DNA of 64,000 bases from Brevibacterium luteolum (GCF_013004595.1 NZ_JABEMC010000009.1:1-64000); one strand, 5' to 3'; shown: positions 8,670-18,534, counted from the first letter of the stretch. Notes: generated by a model from the letters alone, not told the origin. Translations and numbers: made by a program.

Positions 8670-9653
8670 ATGACTGCAATGCGAGTTCTGCTCATCGGCG
8701 CCACCGGATACGTCGCCTCGCGTACGATCCCCGTCCTGCTCGGTGCCGGGCACACCGTCATTGCCGCTGCCCGCTCACCGGAGAAGCTCAGGGCGTTCTG
8801 GTGGGCAGACCGCGTCACCGCCGCCCGACTCGACGTCACCGATGACGCATCCGTGTCTGCGGCGGTGGCTCACAGCGCTGCCGATGCCATCGTCTACCTC
8901 GTCCACGGGATGGGCGGGTCTGACTTCCGCACAGTTGACCGGCAGTCAGCTCAGCGCGTGCGCCGGGCAGCCGATGCTGCAGGCATCAACCGAATCGTCT
9001 ACCTCTCGGGGATCATCCCGGCTGTCGGCGAGGAGCGCCTGTCCGAGCATCTGATCTCGCGGCTCGAGGTCGAACAGGAGCTCTCCCGGGCCAGCGCCAC
9101 GGTCATCACGCTGCGTGCGGCGATGATCATCGGGGCGGGCTCGACGAGCCTGGCACTCGTCCGGCAGCTGGTGACCCGGCTGCCGGTCATAGTGGTGCCG
9201 TCGTGGATGCGCCACCTCGTCGAGCCGATCGCCATCACCGATGTGGCCGCCGCGATCGAGGCGGCGCTGCGGGTCGATCTGCCGACCGGGCAGTTCTCGA
9301 TCGGCGGCGGGACGGTGATGTCGTACCCCGAGCTCATCGATCTGCTCACCGAGCTCAGCGGGCTCATCCGCCCGCAGCTGCCCGGCGGACCGCTGCCGGA
9401 GCCGCTCGTGGCGAAGGCTGCAGCAGTGCTGACGGATCTGCCGGGATCGACAGTCGAAGCGCTCATCGAATCGCTCCAGGAGGACATGGTCTCCTCCGGT
9501 GACAGCTGGCGCAGCGAGCTGTTCGCAGGGGCGCCTGCCCATCAGCCGCTGACACCGCGGGCCGCCCTGGCGCGGGCGCTGGCGCAGCCGGATCTCAGCC
9601 TGCCGGCCGCCGAACGGGATCCGCTTGCAGTGATGCCCGGCGACCGCTGCTGA
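8670..9653 (+). CDS. NAD(P)-binding Rossmann protein (NmrA/epimerase-like)
   Basis: The 327-residue protein begins with MRVLLIGATGYVASRT, a GATGYVA variant of the GxxGxxG nucleotide-binding loop, so it is an atypical SDR or NmrA-like protein. The YLVHGMGG region and the YLSGI stretch match sugar epimerase-like oxidoreductases in which the Tyr-x-x-x-Lys pair is not evident. The last 80 residues are helical and not diagnostic. The likely start is ATG 8679, three codons into the frame. Substrate unknown. Confidence 0.75.
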   Translation: MTAMRVLLIGATGYVASRTIPVLLGAGHTVIAAARSPEKLRAFWWADRVTAARLDVTDDASVSAAVAHSAADAIVYLVHGMGGSDFRTVDRQSAQRVRRAADAAGINRIVYLSGIIPAVGEERLSEHLISRLEVEQELSRASATVITLRAAMIIGAGSTSLALVRQLVTRLPVIVVPSWMRHLVEPIAITDVAAAIEAALRVDLPTGQFSIGGGTVMSYPELIDLLTELSGLIRPQLPGGPLPEPLVAKAAAVLTDLPGSTVEALIESLQEDMVSSGDSWRSELFAGAPAHQPLTPRAALARALAQPDLSLPAAERDPLAVMPGDRC

Positions 9654-9659
9654 GTGTCA

Positions 9660-11048
9660 TCAGCCTTGGCTGAGCTCGGCGCGCAGAGCCGCCAGGACAG
9701 CAGTCAGCTCCGGGCTGGTGAGCGAGCTCAACGCGATCTCGATGCCGGTCTGCTGCCCGCCGGTCCATTTGCCGGCCAGGTCGTCGACGAGGATGCCACG
9801 CTCAGCGAGGGCGCGCCGCAAACGCCGCGCATCCCCGGCCGGCCGCTCGAGGATCACCCGCCCGCGCACCTGGGTCACCGGCAGGCCTGCGGCATCGACC
9901 GCCTCGGCGGCGGCTGCCAGCCGCTTGCGCATCCGCAGCATCCGCCTGCGCAGCCCGCCGGAGTCCAGGTAGTCGGCGAGCGCTGCCTGGATGAGCGGTG
10001 AGGCCGCAGGACCGAGCATCCGGCGGTGGGCGGCGATCCCAGCGCTGAGCGGGCCGGTGGCGATGATGTAGCCGATGCCCAGGCGCGTGCCGAGCAGGGT
10101 GGCGAAGGATCCGAGGTGCAGCACCCGGCCGCTGCTGTCGAGGTCGGCGAGAGTCGGCGGCAGGCTGCCGGCGTAGCGGGCTTCGGTGTCGTAGTCGTCT
10201 TCGATCAGGTGGCCGCCGCACGATTCGGCCCAGCGCAGCAGCTGCACGCGCCGGGTCGCGCTCATCGAATCTCCATGCGGATGCAGGTGATTGGGCGTCA
10301 GCAGCAGGGCGCGCAGCTGCACCGGGGTCGCAGCGGGGTCGATGCCGTCGGTGTCGACGGGCACATCGACGGTGGCGGTGTTCGCCAGTGCCCGGCGCAG
10401 ACCGGGAAAGCCCGGGCTCTCGACTCCGAGCGCTGCGGGAGCGAGGACGTTGAGGACGGTGCGCAACCCGTCGCGGGCGCCGGCGGTCAGCACGATGTCG
10501 GCGGGCTCGACCTGCATGCCGCGCACCAGCCGCAGGTGCCCGGCGATCGCCTGGCGCACCGTCTGGGTGCCGCAGCCGTCATCGCTGACGTCGCGGGTGT
10601 CGAGTCCGCGGCGCCAGGCAGCCCGGAAATCGGGCTCATCGCGCGGGTCGGGGCGCACGCTCACACCCCGGGCATCGATGCGCACCTCCGCCGCGATGTC
10701 AGTGGAGTGGTGGGAGGGCATCGCTCGGCCCGTCACGGCCCGTGACCCCGAGCGGCGCGCGGCCGAAGCGCGACCAGTCCGCGCCGTCTGCAATGCCGGG
10801 TTGACGCGTGTGCCCGAACGGGCGGCAGTCACGAGCTGCCCCTCGGCGATGAGATGCTCATACGCCGTCTGCACGGTGCCGCGGGCGACACCGAGCTGCG
10901 CGGCGAGCACCCGGCTGGAGGGCAGACTGTCGCCCGGGCGCAGACGGCCGGTGACGATCTCGGCCCGGATGCCGGCGACGATCTGCAGCGGCAGACCGAT
11001 GCGCGAGCTGCGGTCGAGCCGAACCGTGAGATCCGCGTCGTGCGCCAT
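9660..11048 (-). CDS. pdxR: PdxR/MocR-type GntR-aminotransferase regulator lacking the PLP lysine
   Basis: Started at ATG 11048, the protein is 462 residues. It has a GntR winged helix (about 12-80, with [19 protein letters not shown]) and a fold-type I aminotransferase-like domain (about 125-460, with [10 protein letters not shown] at 283-292). In characterised MocR proteins the PLP Schiff-base lysine lies in GTFSK; here the segment reads LGSFATLL (312-319) and Thr317 replaces the Lys. It is divergent from pdxS, so it is most likely the activator of vitamin B6 synthesis, but effector binding cannot use the usual aldimine. Confidence 0.82.
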   Translation of the reverse strand: MAHDADLTVRLDRSSRIGLPLQIVAGIRAEIVTGRLRPGDSLPSSRVLAAQLGVARGTVQTAYEHLIAEGQLVTAARSGTRVNPALQTARTGRASAARRSGSRAVTGRAMPSHHSTDIAAEVRIDARGVSVRPDPRDEPDFRAAWRRGLDTRDVSDDGCGTQTVRQAIAGHLRLVRGMQVEPADIVLTAGARDGLRTVLNVLAPAALGVESPGFPGLRRALANTATVDVPVDTDGIDPAATPVQLRALLLTPNHLHPHGDSMSATRRVQLLRWAESCGGHLIEDDYDTEARYAGSLPPTLADLDSSGRVLHLGSFATLLGTRLGIGYIIATGPLSAGIAAHRRMLGPAASPLIQAALADYLDSGGLRRRMLRMRKRLAAAAEAVDAAGLPVTQVRGRVILERPAGDARRLRRALAERGILVDDLAGKWTGGQQTGIEIALSSLTSPELTAVLAALRAELSQG

Positions 11049-11103
11049 GAGCACCCCTCCCCCACCTGGTCTCTGGTCTCGCGGCCATCCGGAACCGCGC
11101 GCA

Positions 11104-11149
11104 ACTGGACTACAGAATACCCCTGGATCTGGACCATATCTGCAGTCCA
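11104..11149. promoter_or_regulatory. Candidate PdxR binding region
   Basis: The pdxR-pdxS intergenic region carries CTGGACT (11105-11111), CTGGACC (11129-11135) and, reversed, AGTCCA (11144-11149). The second and third form TGGAC-N10-GTCCA. MocR-type regulators typically bind two or three repeated half-sites near the target promoter. A TAGGCT at 11158-11163 may be the pdxS -10 element, but no convincing -35 is seen. Confidence 0.4.
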
Positions 11150-11243
11150 ATGCTCGCTAGGCTCACGAATACCCCGTCGGGCGCCTGGACGTCCGGCTCA
11201 CCACCAGCGGGTGTCCGGCACCCGCCACAACCCAGGAGACTGC

Positions 11244-12206
11244 ATGACTGCCACACTGACCGACACCACCGCCAACGCCGCTGCGGACACGCACACTGCC
11301 GGGACTGCCGACGGCGCCGCGCAGCAGCGCGCCACCGGCGCCCAGCTGAGCTCTGAGCTCGCACGCTCACTGGCCGGCGGCGTCATCATGGACGTCGTCA
11401 CCCCTGATCAGGCCCGCATCGCCGAAGATGCCGGAGCAGTGGCGGTCATGGCGCTCGAGCGGGTGCCCGCCGATATCCGCGCCCAGGGCGGCGTCGCCCG
11501 GATGAGCGACCCGGACCTCATCGCCGGGATCCTCGATGCCGTGTCGATTCCGGTCATGGCCAAGGCGCGCATCGGCCACTTCGTCGAAGCGCAGATCCTG
11601 CAGTCTCTCGGCGTGCACTACGTCGACGAATCCGAGGTCCTCTCCCCTGCCGACTACGTCAACCACATCGACAAGCGTGCCTTCGAGGTGCCGTTCGTGT
11701 GCGGGGCCACCAACCTCGGAGAGGCGCTGCGCCGCATCAACGAAGGTGCCGACATGATCCGTTCGAAGGGTGAGGCCGGCACCGGCGATGTCTCCGAAGC
11801 GACCCGCCACATCCGCACGATCAGCGGTGAGATCCGCCGCCTGGCTGCGCTGAACGAAGATGAGCTCTATGTTGCGGCCAAGGAGCTGCAGGCGCCGTTC
11901 GACCTCGTGCGCACGGTCGCCCGCGACGGCCGCCTGCCGGTCGTCACCTTCGTCGCCGGGGGCGTGTCCACGCCTGCCGATGCGGCGATGATGATGCAGC
12001 TCGGTGCTGAGGGCGTGTTCGTCGGCTCAGGCATCTTCAAGTCCGGCAACCCGGAGGCACGGGCCAAAGCCGTCGTCAAGGCCACAGCGAACTACGACAA
12101 TCCCGAGGTGCTCGCCGAGGTCTCCCGCGGACTCGGTGAGGCGATGGTCGGCCTCAACGTCAGCGACCTGCCGGCCCCGCACCGCCTGGCCGAACGCGGC
12201 TGGTAA
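11244..12206 (+). CDS. pdxS: PdxS, pyridoxal 5'-phosphate synthase lyase subunit
   Basis: The 320-residue protein is a near-complete PdxS TIM barrel. It combines ribose 5-phosphate, glyceraldehyde 3-phosphate and ammonia into PLP. Recognisable parts include [46 protein letters not shown] and the phosphate loop [12 protein letters not shown]. The start at ATG 11244 follows CCAGGAG; the first 28 residues are a Thr/Ala-rich extension. PdxT, the glutaminase partner, is usually next, but the following gene is convergent and unrelated. Confidence 0.96.
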   Translation: MTATLTDTTANAAADTHTAGTADGAAQQRATGAQLSSELARSLAGGVIMDVVTPDQARIAEDAGAVAVMALERVPADIRAQGGVARMSDPDLIAGILDAVSIPVMAKARIGHFVEAQILQSLGVHYVDESEVLSPADYVNHIDKRAFEVPFVCGATNLGEALRRINEGADMIRSKGEAGTGDVSEATRHIRTISGEIRRLAALNEDELYVAAKELQAPFDLVRTVARDGRLPVVTFVAGGVSTPADAAMMMQLGAEGVFVGSGIFKSGNPEARAKAVVKATANYDNPEVLAEVSRGLGEAMVGLNVSDLPAPHRLAERGW

Positions 12207-12225
12207 GATGCAGCGCGGCTTTACC

Positions 12226-12244
12226 GGCGCCGCACAGCGGCGTC
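12226..12244. terminator. Terminator between pdxS and the convergent lipoprotein gene
   Basis: GGCGCCGC (12226-12233), a three-base loop, and GCGGCGTC (12237-12244) form an eight-pair stem with one G-T pair. There is no U-tract, as is common in high-GC genomes. Confidence 0.5.
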
Positions 12245-12246
12245 GT

Positions 12247-13773
12247 TCAGCCGCCGGTGACGGTCCACAGCGTGGTGGACTCACCGGCGGCTGCTGCGAA
12301 CCAGCGGCCGGTGGCACTCGGCTCGGCATACTGGCCGACGGCGTGGGCCTCGGGGTGCTCCTTGCCGTCAAGGGTGAAGAAGTGCACCGCGTCGTTGAGC
12401 AGCACTGGGATGAGGCCGAGCTGCGGGAGCGCGCCGTTGCCGCCGAATCCGTAGCTGCCTTCGACCGGATCGAACGGATCGGCGTCCTCTCCTGCCTCCC
12501 AGAGCGTCGATCCGTCAGTGGCGCTGACGGCCCGGACGCCGGCATCGAGACCGGGCATGATGACCAGCGGCGCGTCGGTGCCGTCGACGGGTGTGTGGAG
12601 GCGACCGTACTGCTCGTCGAACAGCCCGAACTCGAAAGCGTCCCCGGAGATGTCGGTGTGCCAGGCCTCGCCGTCGAGCAGTGAGCCGAGCACCAGGATC
12701 CGGGAGGCGAACAGCTGGGTGCTCGCGCACACGAAAGTGCCCGTGGCGGTGGAGACGGGCCGGGCGGCACAGTAGTCGACCGGTTCCTCACTGAAGTCAA
12801 TTCCCGCGGCGAGGTCAGGATCGTCGGCAGCGCTGAGCGGAGTGAGCACCCCAGAGCTCTCCGGCAGGTCCATCGGCACCCTCAGCAGTGCGGTGCGGGT
12901 GATGGACCCGGAGTACGGGTCGTCAGGATCGGCGGTGCCGAAGGCGTAGACAAGCGTGCCGGGTGCCTTCTGCGGGTAGATGCCGAAGCCGAGGTCCTGC
13001 TCCCCGTACGCGCTGAGATCGACTGTGGCATGCTGACCCGATGGCAGGTCGAGGCGGGTGAGGAAACTGCCGTCGCCATCGCGCCACGGCAGGTAGGCGT
13101 GCGTGCGGTCCGGGGTGATCTGCAGGTTCGCCCCGCCCATGGGCTGCGCATCGGAGGCCGCCTGCACGGCCGGCCACGCCGGCTGGCCGGAGGCCGGATC
13201 GAGGCCGAGGACCATGGCCTTCTGCTCATCACCGGTGCAGCTGCCGCGATCGGCATCGATCATCCCGTATTCGAGCAGGATGATCCCATCCTCGCCCAGG
13301 GCGCTCGTCCCGGTGGAGGAGGACGAGTAGTAGTCACCCGGTTCGGTGCAGCCGAGATCGGCATCGGCAGGCGTATAGGTCCAGGCTTCGCTGCCATCGC
13401 CCCAGTCGAGTGCGCGCAGATGGCCGGTCCCGTCGTCGACGATGACGATCTCACCGTGAGAGTAGGCGGCCACGCTGTCGGGCCGGTCCATATCGACCTG
13501 CGCCTGGTGGCTCCACAGTTCAGCGCCATCAGCGCCGACGGCGACGAGCCTGCCGCCCATCGCGTCGGCGACCAGCGCCCGGTCGGTGTCGTTGTCGGCC
13601 AGCAGGCTGGCGTAGAAGTCGAGGGTGATCGCCTCGCTCAGCTGCGGCGGTTCCGGTGTGCTGGGCGCAGGTGAGCTGCCGGGTGCATCATCTGCCGCTG
13701 TGCATCCGGCGGCCAGTGTGAGAGCGGCGCCTGCGGCGATGAGGGCGAGCGCGGGGCGGGAGAACGGGTGCAT
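12247..13773 (-). CDS. Lipoprotein with PQQ-like beta-propeller
   Basis: The 508-residue protein has a signal peptide ending in LAAGC (Cys24), so it should be lipid-anchored outside the membrane. The rest is all beta, with propeller-blade sequences: GADGAELWS near 80, LRALDWGDGSEAWTY, LGLDPASGQPAW and AVSATDGSTLWEAG. These are the outer-strand repeats of PQQ-type eight-bladed propellers. No PQQ ligands are evident. Such proteins in actinobacteria serve as scaffolds or ligand-binding proteins of unknown role. Confidence 0.75.
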   Translation of the reverse strand: MHPFSRPALALIAAGAALTLAAGCTAADDAPGSSPAPSTPEPPQLSEAITLDFYASLLADNDTDRALVADAMGGRLVAVGADGAELWSHQAQVDMDRPDSVAAYSHGEIVIVDDGTGHLRALDWGDGSEAWTYTPADADLGCTEPGDYYSSSSTGTSALGEDGIILLEYGMIDADRGSCTGDEQKAMVLGLDPASGQPAWPAVQAASDAQPMGGANLQITPDRTHAYLPWRDGDGSFLTRLDLPSGQHATVDLSAYGEQDLGFGIYPQKAPGTLVYAFGTADPDDPYSGSITRTALLRVPMDLPESSGVLTPLSAADDPDLAAGIDFSEEPVDYCAARPVSTATGTFVCASTQLFASRILVLGSLLDGEAWHTDISGDAFEFGLFDEQYGRLHTPVDGTDAPLVIMPGLDAGVRAVSATDGSTLWEAGEDADPFDPVEGSYGFGGNGALPQLGLIPVLLNDAVHFFTLDGKEHPEAHAVGQYAEPSATGRWFAAAAGESTTLWTVTGG

Positions 13774-13938
13774 GACTGTTCCTTCGCAAGCAGGGACACC
13801 GTGATGATCTCCCTGGTGAGCGTCCTGTCTTCACTATGCCAGACGGGCCGGACAACGGTGCTGGCAAAGCACGGGAGGCGCCCACCGCCTCGGGTGCGGT
13901 GACCGGTGTGTCTGTGACGCGTGCTACGGTGTGGGCAG

Positions 13939-14074
13939 ATGTTCCGGGGACGGTGAGATTCCGTACCGGCGGTGACAGTCCGCGACCCGAACGCCGAGGC
14001 CCAGACGGGCGGAGGGGTTCGGCTGACTCGGTGCGATTCCGAGACCGACAGTGAAAGTCTGGATGGGAGGAACA
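13939..14074 (+). ncRNA. FMN riboswitch (RFN element)
   Basis: The conserved core segments of the RFN aptamer are present in order: GTTCCGGGGACGGTG (from 13941), GGCGGTGACAGTCCGCGAC, ACTCGGTGCGATTCCGAG, ACCGACAGTGAAAGTC and the closing GGATGGGAGGA (14061-14071). It lies about 100 bases upstream of the ribD start. FMN binding is expected to turn the riboflavin genes down, through termination or by blocking translation; the 14075-14160 stretch with repeated CACCCGTGTCTG segments may form the switching stem. FMN riboswitches upstream of rib genes are well established. Confidence 0.93.
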
Positions 14075-14179
14075 CACGGTCCAGGGCACCCGTGTCTGCC
14101 TGGACCGGCAGCGGCGCACCCGTGTCTGCGCGGACGCCTGCCGCCTGTCTCCCGTCTCCCCGGTAGGAGGAGAGGGAGA

Positions 14180-16665
14180 ATGCACCGCTCATCTGCACCC
14201 GCCGCGCCTGCCGCCGGGATCACTGCCCGTGAACGCCGGGCCATGTCCGCTGCTCTCACCGCCGCCCGCCGCGGCCAGCGCGGGGCCACCCCTCTCGTCG
14301 GTGCGGCCGTCATCGGCGCCGACGGGACGATCGTCACCGGCTACCACGCAGGTGCTGGGCACCCGCACGCCGAACCGGCAGCCCTGGCAGCCGCCGTCGC
14401 AGCCGGCATCGACCTCGGCACCGCCACGCTCGTCGTCACGCTCGAACCGTGCGCCCATGTCGGCCGGACCCCGTCGTGTGCGCATACGATCGTCAGGGCC
14501 GGGATCCCGCGCATCGTCTACGCGGCAGCCGACCCGAATCCGGTCGCCACCGGTGGCGCCGAGGTGCTGCGGGCGGCCGGACGCGAGGTGGTCGCCGGGC
14601 TGGCAGCCGATGAGGCGGCGGTGCTCAATCACCGGTGGGTGGCCGCGCAGCGTGAGGCCCGGCCATTCGTGACGGCGAAGCTCGCCCAGAGCCTCGACGG
14701 GCGGATCGCCGCTGCCGACGGCACCAGCCAGTGGATCACCTCCGATGAGACCCGGTCCCGCGTGCACGCGCTGCGCGCCCGGGTCGACGCCGTCATCGTC
14801 GGCACCGGCACCGCCCGGGCCGACAATCCGCGGCTCACCGCCCGCATCGACGGCCGCGCTGCGGCCCGGCAGCCGGTGCCGGTCGTCATCGGCACCCGCG
14901 ATCTCGACGCCTCCAGCCACCTCGCCGCCGACCCGCGCACCATCCACCTGCGCACCCACGACCTGCTGCACGCGCTGCGGCAGCTGCGTGCGCGCGGAGT
15001 CGAGCACGTGCTCGTTGAGGGCGGGGCGCACCTGCTCAGCGGCTTCCTGACCGCCGGGCTCGTCGACGAGCTGTTCCTCCACCTCGGCCCGCAGCTGCTC
15101 GGCACCGGCGGGCTCGCCGCCACCGCCGGCCTTGAGGTGCCGACACTCGCAGCCGCCCCGCGCTTCATCCCCGACGACCTTGCCGCCCCTGCCGCTGCCG
15201 CGAGCGGGACCGACACCATCCTGCACCTGAGACCGGCACCCGCCGCCCCGGCCCCGGCACCGCCAGCCCCATCCACCACCGACCACAGGAGTCACCACAT
15301 GTTCACCGGCATCATCGAAGCCACCGGCACCGTCCTGTCCGTCACCTCCGTTCCCGGCACCGACACCGCCCGCATCAGCATCAGGGCCGGCAGCCTCATC
15401 GACGACCTGCCAGCCGGCGGGTCCCTGGCCGTCAACGGCGTCTGCCTCACCGCCACCCGCACCTCCGCCGAAGCCGCGCCGGCAGATGAGAACCCGGCCA
15501 GCACCTCGGGCCCGGGGATCTTCACCGCCGACATCATGGGCGAGACGCTGGCGCGCACGAGCCTGGGTGCGCTGAGGGCGGGCACGCAGGTGAACCTCGA
15601 ACGCTGCATGCCGGCCAGCGGGCGCTTCGACGGGCACATCGTCCAAGGTCACGTCGACGGGGTCGGGCGGATCAGCGTCTTCGAGGACTGCGGGGCGTGG
15701 ACGCGGATGCGCATCGAGCTGCCAGCCGCGCTCGCCCCGCTGTGCGTGGAGAAGGGTTCGATCGCACTCGACGGGACCTCGCTGACGATCACCGCCGTCT
15801 CCCCGGCAGGTGCCGGGCAGCCGTGGTGCGAAGTCGGGCTCATCCCGGCGACCCTGGCCGCGACGATGTTCGGGCAGGCGAGCGTCGGGGACCTCGTCAA
15901 CATCGAAACCGATGTGCTGGCCAAGTACGCCCAGAGCCTCGCCGGACGCCACGTGCGACGTGCCGATCCCGTGCAGGCGCCGCCGTCGCCGTGGCAGGAC
16001 AAGCCGTGGGAGACCACCGCAGCCGACGCGTCCCCGGCACACGGGCTCGACTCGATCGAGGAGGCGATCAGCCGACTGCGCCGCGGTGTCCCGACGATCG
16101 TCGTCGACGATGCCGACCGCGAGAACGAAGGCGACCTCATCGTGCCGGCCGAGCTGCTGAGCCCGGAGTGGATGGGCTTCATCGTCCGCCACACCTCCGG
16201 CGTGGTGTGCGCGCCGATGACCGCTGAGATCGCAGCCCACCTCGATCTGCCGGCCATGACCGCGGTGAACGAGGACCCGAAGGGCACGAACTACACCGTC
16301 AGCTGCGATGCCCGCGGCCTGGACACCGGCATCAGCGCCGGTGAGCGCACGACAACCCTGCGCATGCTGGCCGACCCGCAGGCGGGCCCGGAGCAGCTGA
16401 CCCGGCGGGGCATGTGTTCCCGCTCATCGCCGCCGCCGGCGGGGTCCGCGAGCGCGCCGGGCACACCGAGGCCGGAGTCGAACTCGCCCGGCTGGCCGGC
16501 TGCCGGCCGGTCGCAGCGATCGCCGAGGTCGTCGACGACACCGGCGAGGTCATGCGCCTCGACGCTCTGCTGGCCTTCGGGACCCGGTTCGGGCTGCCGG
16601 TCATCTCGATCGCCGACCTGCGCACATGGCTCGACACGCACACCCCAGCCGCCCACCAGAACTGA
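14180..16665 (+). CDS. ribD: RibD-RibE-RibB riboflavin biosynthesis fusion, with a frameshift in the RibB part
   Basis: From ATG 14180 (after GGAGAGGGAG) a single frame covers three enzymes. Residues 1-370 are RibD: the deaminase with HAE (63-65) and zinc Cys91 and Cys100, then the reductase. Residues 374-594 are riboflavin synthase (MFTGIIE start, two lumazine-binding halves). From about 623 it is DHBP synthase (DDADRENEGDLI). A 20-residue Ala/Pro linker joins the first two and about 30 residues join the last two, with no stop codon. The RibE ATG at 15299 keeps its own AGGAG; RibB has no ATG, only a GTG at 15953. One base is missing near 16405-16411, and after it the RibB frame ends at 16665; corrected length 828 residues. 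No GTP cyclohydrolase II domain follows. Confidence 0.8.
16046..16665 (+). pseudogene. ribB: DHBP synthase (RibB) module with a one-base deletion
   Basis: The module reads LDSIEEAISRL, DDADRENEGDLI, TSGVVCAPM, GTNYTVSCDA and TGISAGERT in the RibD/RibE frame. At 16402-16411 the DNA reads CCGGCGGGGC where the family motif RPGHVFPL needs one more C. After that point the true sequence continues in the next frame from VFPLIAAAGG to a TGA at 16663-16665. As given, the frame instead runs to 16768, over the ribH start. It is either a sequencing error in a G-run or an inactivating mutation; riboflavin synthesis would need another RibB if real. Confidence 0.7.
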
Positions 16666-16699
16666 ACCGGACACCGCACCAGAACTGAACCGGGCACTG
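16654..16699 (+). repeat. 23-bp imperfect tandem duplication before ribH
   Basis: CACCAGAACTGAACCGG recurs with period 23 (16654 and 16677), the second unit having GGC for GAC. Fragments of the same ACCGCACC text recur up to 16716. It covers the end of the RibB frame and the spacer before ribH. Confidence 0.7.
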
Positions 16700-16740
16700 C
16701 ACCGGACACCGCACCGAACACTGAGAGAAGGGATCACATC

Positions 16741-17229
16741 ATGGCATCGAGCGGAGCACCGACGATGAAGCCGCAGGCCGCACCGGGCACCCGCGTGGCG
16801 ATCGTCGCCTCCTCCTGGCACACCGAGGTGATGGACGGGCTCCTCGCCGGCGCCCAGCGCGCCCTCGCCGAGGCCGCAGCTGAGACGACTGGGATGGAGG
16901 TCAGCGTCTTCCGGGCGCCGGGCAGCTTCGAGCTGCCGCTGCTGGCCCGTGCGGCGGCGGAACGCTTCGACGCCGTCGTCGCACTCGGCGTCGTCATCCG
17001 CGGCGGCACCCCGCACTTCGACTACGTCTGCCGGGCCGCCACCGACGGGCTGGCCAAGGTGGCGGCCGAGACCGGCACACCGGTCGGGTTCGGGCTGCTG
17101 ACCTGCGATGACGACGAGCAGGCTCGCAACCGGGCCGGGCTGCCGGGCTCACGGGAGGACAAGGGACACGAAGCGGCGAGCGCAGCCCTTGCCGCACTCG
17201 CCGCTCTGACAGAGATCAGGACCGCCTGA
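16741..17229 (+). CDS. ribH: 6,7-dimethyl-8-ribityllumazine synthase
   Basis: The 162-residue protein makes the lumazine substrate of riboflavin synthase from the DHBP product and the RibD product. Key elements are VAIVASSWHTEVMDGLL, the substrate-binding APGSFELP (residues 59-66) and RGGTPHFDYVC (84-94) with the catalytic His. The carboxyl end (after KGHEAASAAL) is normal. The ATG at 16741 follows GAGAAGGGATCACATC. It is the last gene under the FMN riboswitch. Confidence 0.95.
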   Translation: MASSGAPTMKPQAAPGTRVAIVASSWHTEVMDGLLAGAQRALAEAAAETTGMEVSVFRAPGSFELPLLARAAAERFDAVVALGVVIRGGTPHFDYVCRAATDGLAKVAAETGTPVGFGLLTCDDDEQARNRAGLPGSREDKGHEAASAALAALAALTEIRTA

Positions 17230-17240
17230 GCGGCCGGGGG

Positions 17241-18344
17241 TCAGTACCGCATCAGTGCTGCGACGTTCTCGACCCGGCCGTCGGAGATGATGACGATCGT
17301 GCCGGAGTTCTGCAGCGTCGACAGGATCGCGGAATCGACATCCCCGCTGCCCTCTGAGGCAGAGAGCGACGGGTTGATGAACAGCGTGTCGACCCGCCCC
17401 TCGGCAGCTGCTTCGCGGATGACATCGGTCTGGGTGACGCCGCGGCCGGTGCCCTGCGCATCAGCGAAGCGGGCGTAGGCTGCGTCGTCGCGTTCAGCGA
17501 AGGCCGGCATGACGACCTCCCACGCATCGGCGTGCAGCTGACCGGGCGTACGGTCGTCGGGGTTGCCGGTGACCATCTCGTCAAGCAGCGCCGGGTAGGT
17601 GCACACGGGCTTGAACAGCGGCATCGCCTCAGCGACAGCTGCGAGGATCAGCGGCTGGCTGCGGGCTTTGCCGAGCAGCGTTCCGACTCCTTCACCGACA
17701 GCCTTGACGAACTTCTCGACGAAGATCCGGTCGACCTCACCGCCGGCGCCGTGGCCGTGGAACATGGCACGGTCCCCACCGACCGAACGGCTCTGCAGCT
17801 GCCGTTGCCGCTCATCGGGGTCGACGACGTCGTCCATGCTCTGCGGCACGGTCTCACCGAGGTCGAGTTCGACGATCGAGTCCTTCGTCGCGTCGAACAG
17901 GCGCACCTTGTTCCGTGACAGAGCCAGGATGTAGAAGGCATGGGACTGTGCGAGCGCCGGGGCGATCGGGCGGACCGTCATCGAGTCGCCGACGCTGACG
18001 TGCTCGCTCAGCGGCACACCGAGGCGGTAAGTCAGCGTCATGCCCGTGGCTGCGTAGAGAGCCAGCCCGTCGGCCTGATGGCGCCAGAACGGGCCGTCGT
18101 TGACGAGGTCGTTGAGCGGGCCGAGGATCTCCTTGGCTTCCTTCGCCTCGACGCCGGTCTCAGCGAGCTTGCGGCCTGCCTCATCGAGGAGCGACTTGAG
18201 CCGGGTGGAGGATTCGCGGGATTGGTGGTCCGCTCGCGATGTCGGCATCAGGATGGTCACCTTGGGCCCTGAGGCCTCAGCCATCCTCTTGAGATCAGTT
18301 GGGTCAACGTAGTCAAATGAACCGAGAGTATGAGTGACGTCCAT
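17241..18344 (-). CDS. Bacterial archaeo-eukaryotic release factor (baeRF) family protein
   Basis: The 367-residue protein has the order of baeRF proteins: an amino domain with ILMPTSRADHQ (32-42), a middle with FYILALSRNKVRLFDA, and a central FHGHGAGGEVDRIFVEKFV that recalls the eRF1-type ribonuclease/release-factor core. The end (GSGDVDSAILSTLQNSGTIVII) matches the L7Ae-like domain of the family. The family is thought to act on stalled ribosomes or RNA, but bacterial members are little characterised. It is divergent from the amphi-Trp gene. Confidence 0.7.
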   Translation of the reverse strand: MDVTHTLGSFDYVDPTDLKRMAEASGPKVTILMPTSRADHQSRESSTRLKSLLDEAGRKLAETGVEAKEAKEILGPLNDLVNDGPFWRHQADGLALYAATGMTLTYRLGVPLSEHVSVGDSMTVRPIAPALAQSHAFYILALSRNKVRLFDATKDSIVELDLGETVPQSMDDVVDPDERQRQLQSRSVGGDRAMFHGHGAGGEVDRIFVEKFVKAVGEGVGTLLGKARSQPLILAAVAEAMPLFKPVCTYPALLDEMVTGNPDDRTPGQLHADAWEVVMPAFAERDDAAYARFADAQGTGRGVTQTDVIREAAAEGRVDTLFINPSLSASEGSGDVDSAILSTLQNSGTIVIISDGRVENVAALMRY

Positions 18345-18453
18345 ACACAGAGCTTAGCGACGCAGGTCACACTTGTGAACTGGTGCCAGCAGGCGAGACC
18401 TTTTGTTTCTGCTCCGCATGCGTTCATATCCCGCAGATGCGGACTCGGATACG

Positions 18454-18465
18454 ATGGATATCCAT
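18454..18465. promoter_or_regulatory. 12-bp palindrome upstream of the amphi-Trp gene
   Basis: ATGGATATCCAT is a perfect palindrome in the 190-bp divergent spacer between the baeRF and amphi-Trp genes. It could be an operator. No promoter can be read next to it with confidence. Confidence 0.25.
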
Positions 18466-18534
18466 TCGGTTGCGCGCCTTTTCGCCGTTGTCACGGCATC
18501 TGCGCCGGCGCCCTGTTACTGAAGGGATGTCACT

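Noticed and set aside
14189..16240. 683-residue minus-strand frame opposite the riboflavin genes
   Set aside because: It is an antisense artefact of high-GC coding DNA.
16402..16411. Programmed ribosomal frameshift in RibB
   Set aside because: No slippery heptamer of the usual kind and no purpose is apparent; a missing base in a G/C run is simpler.
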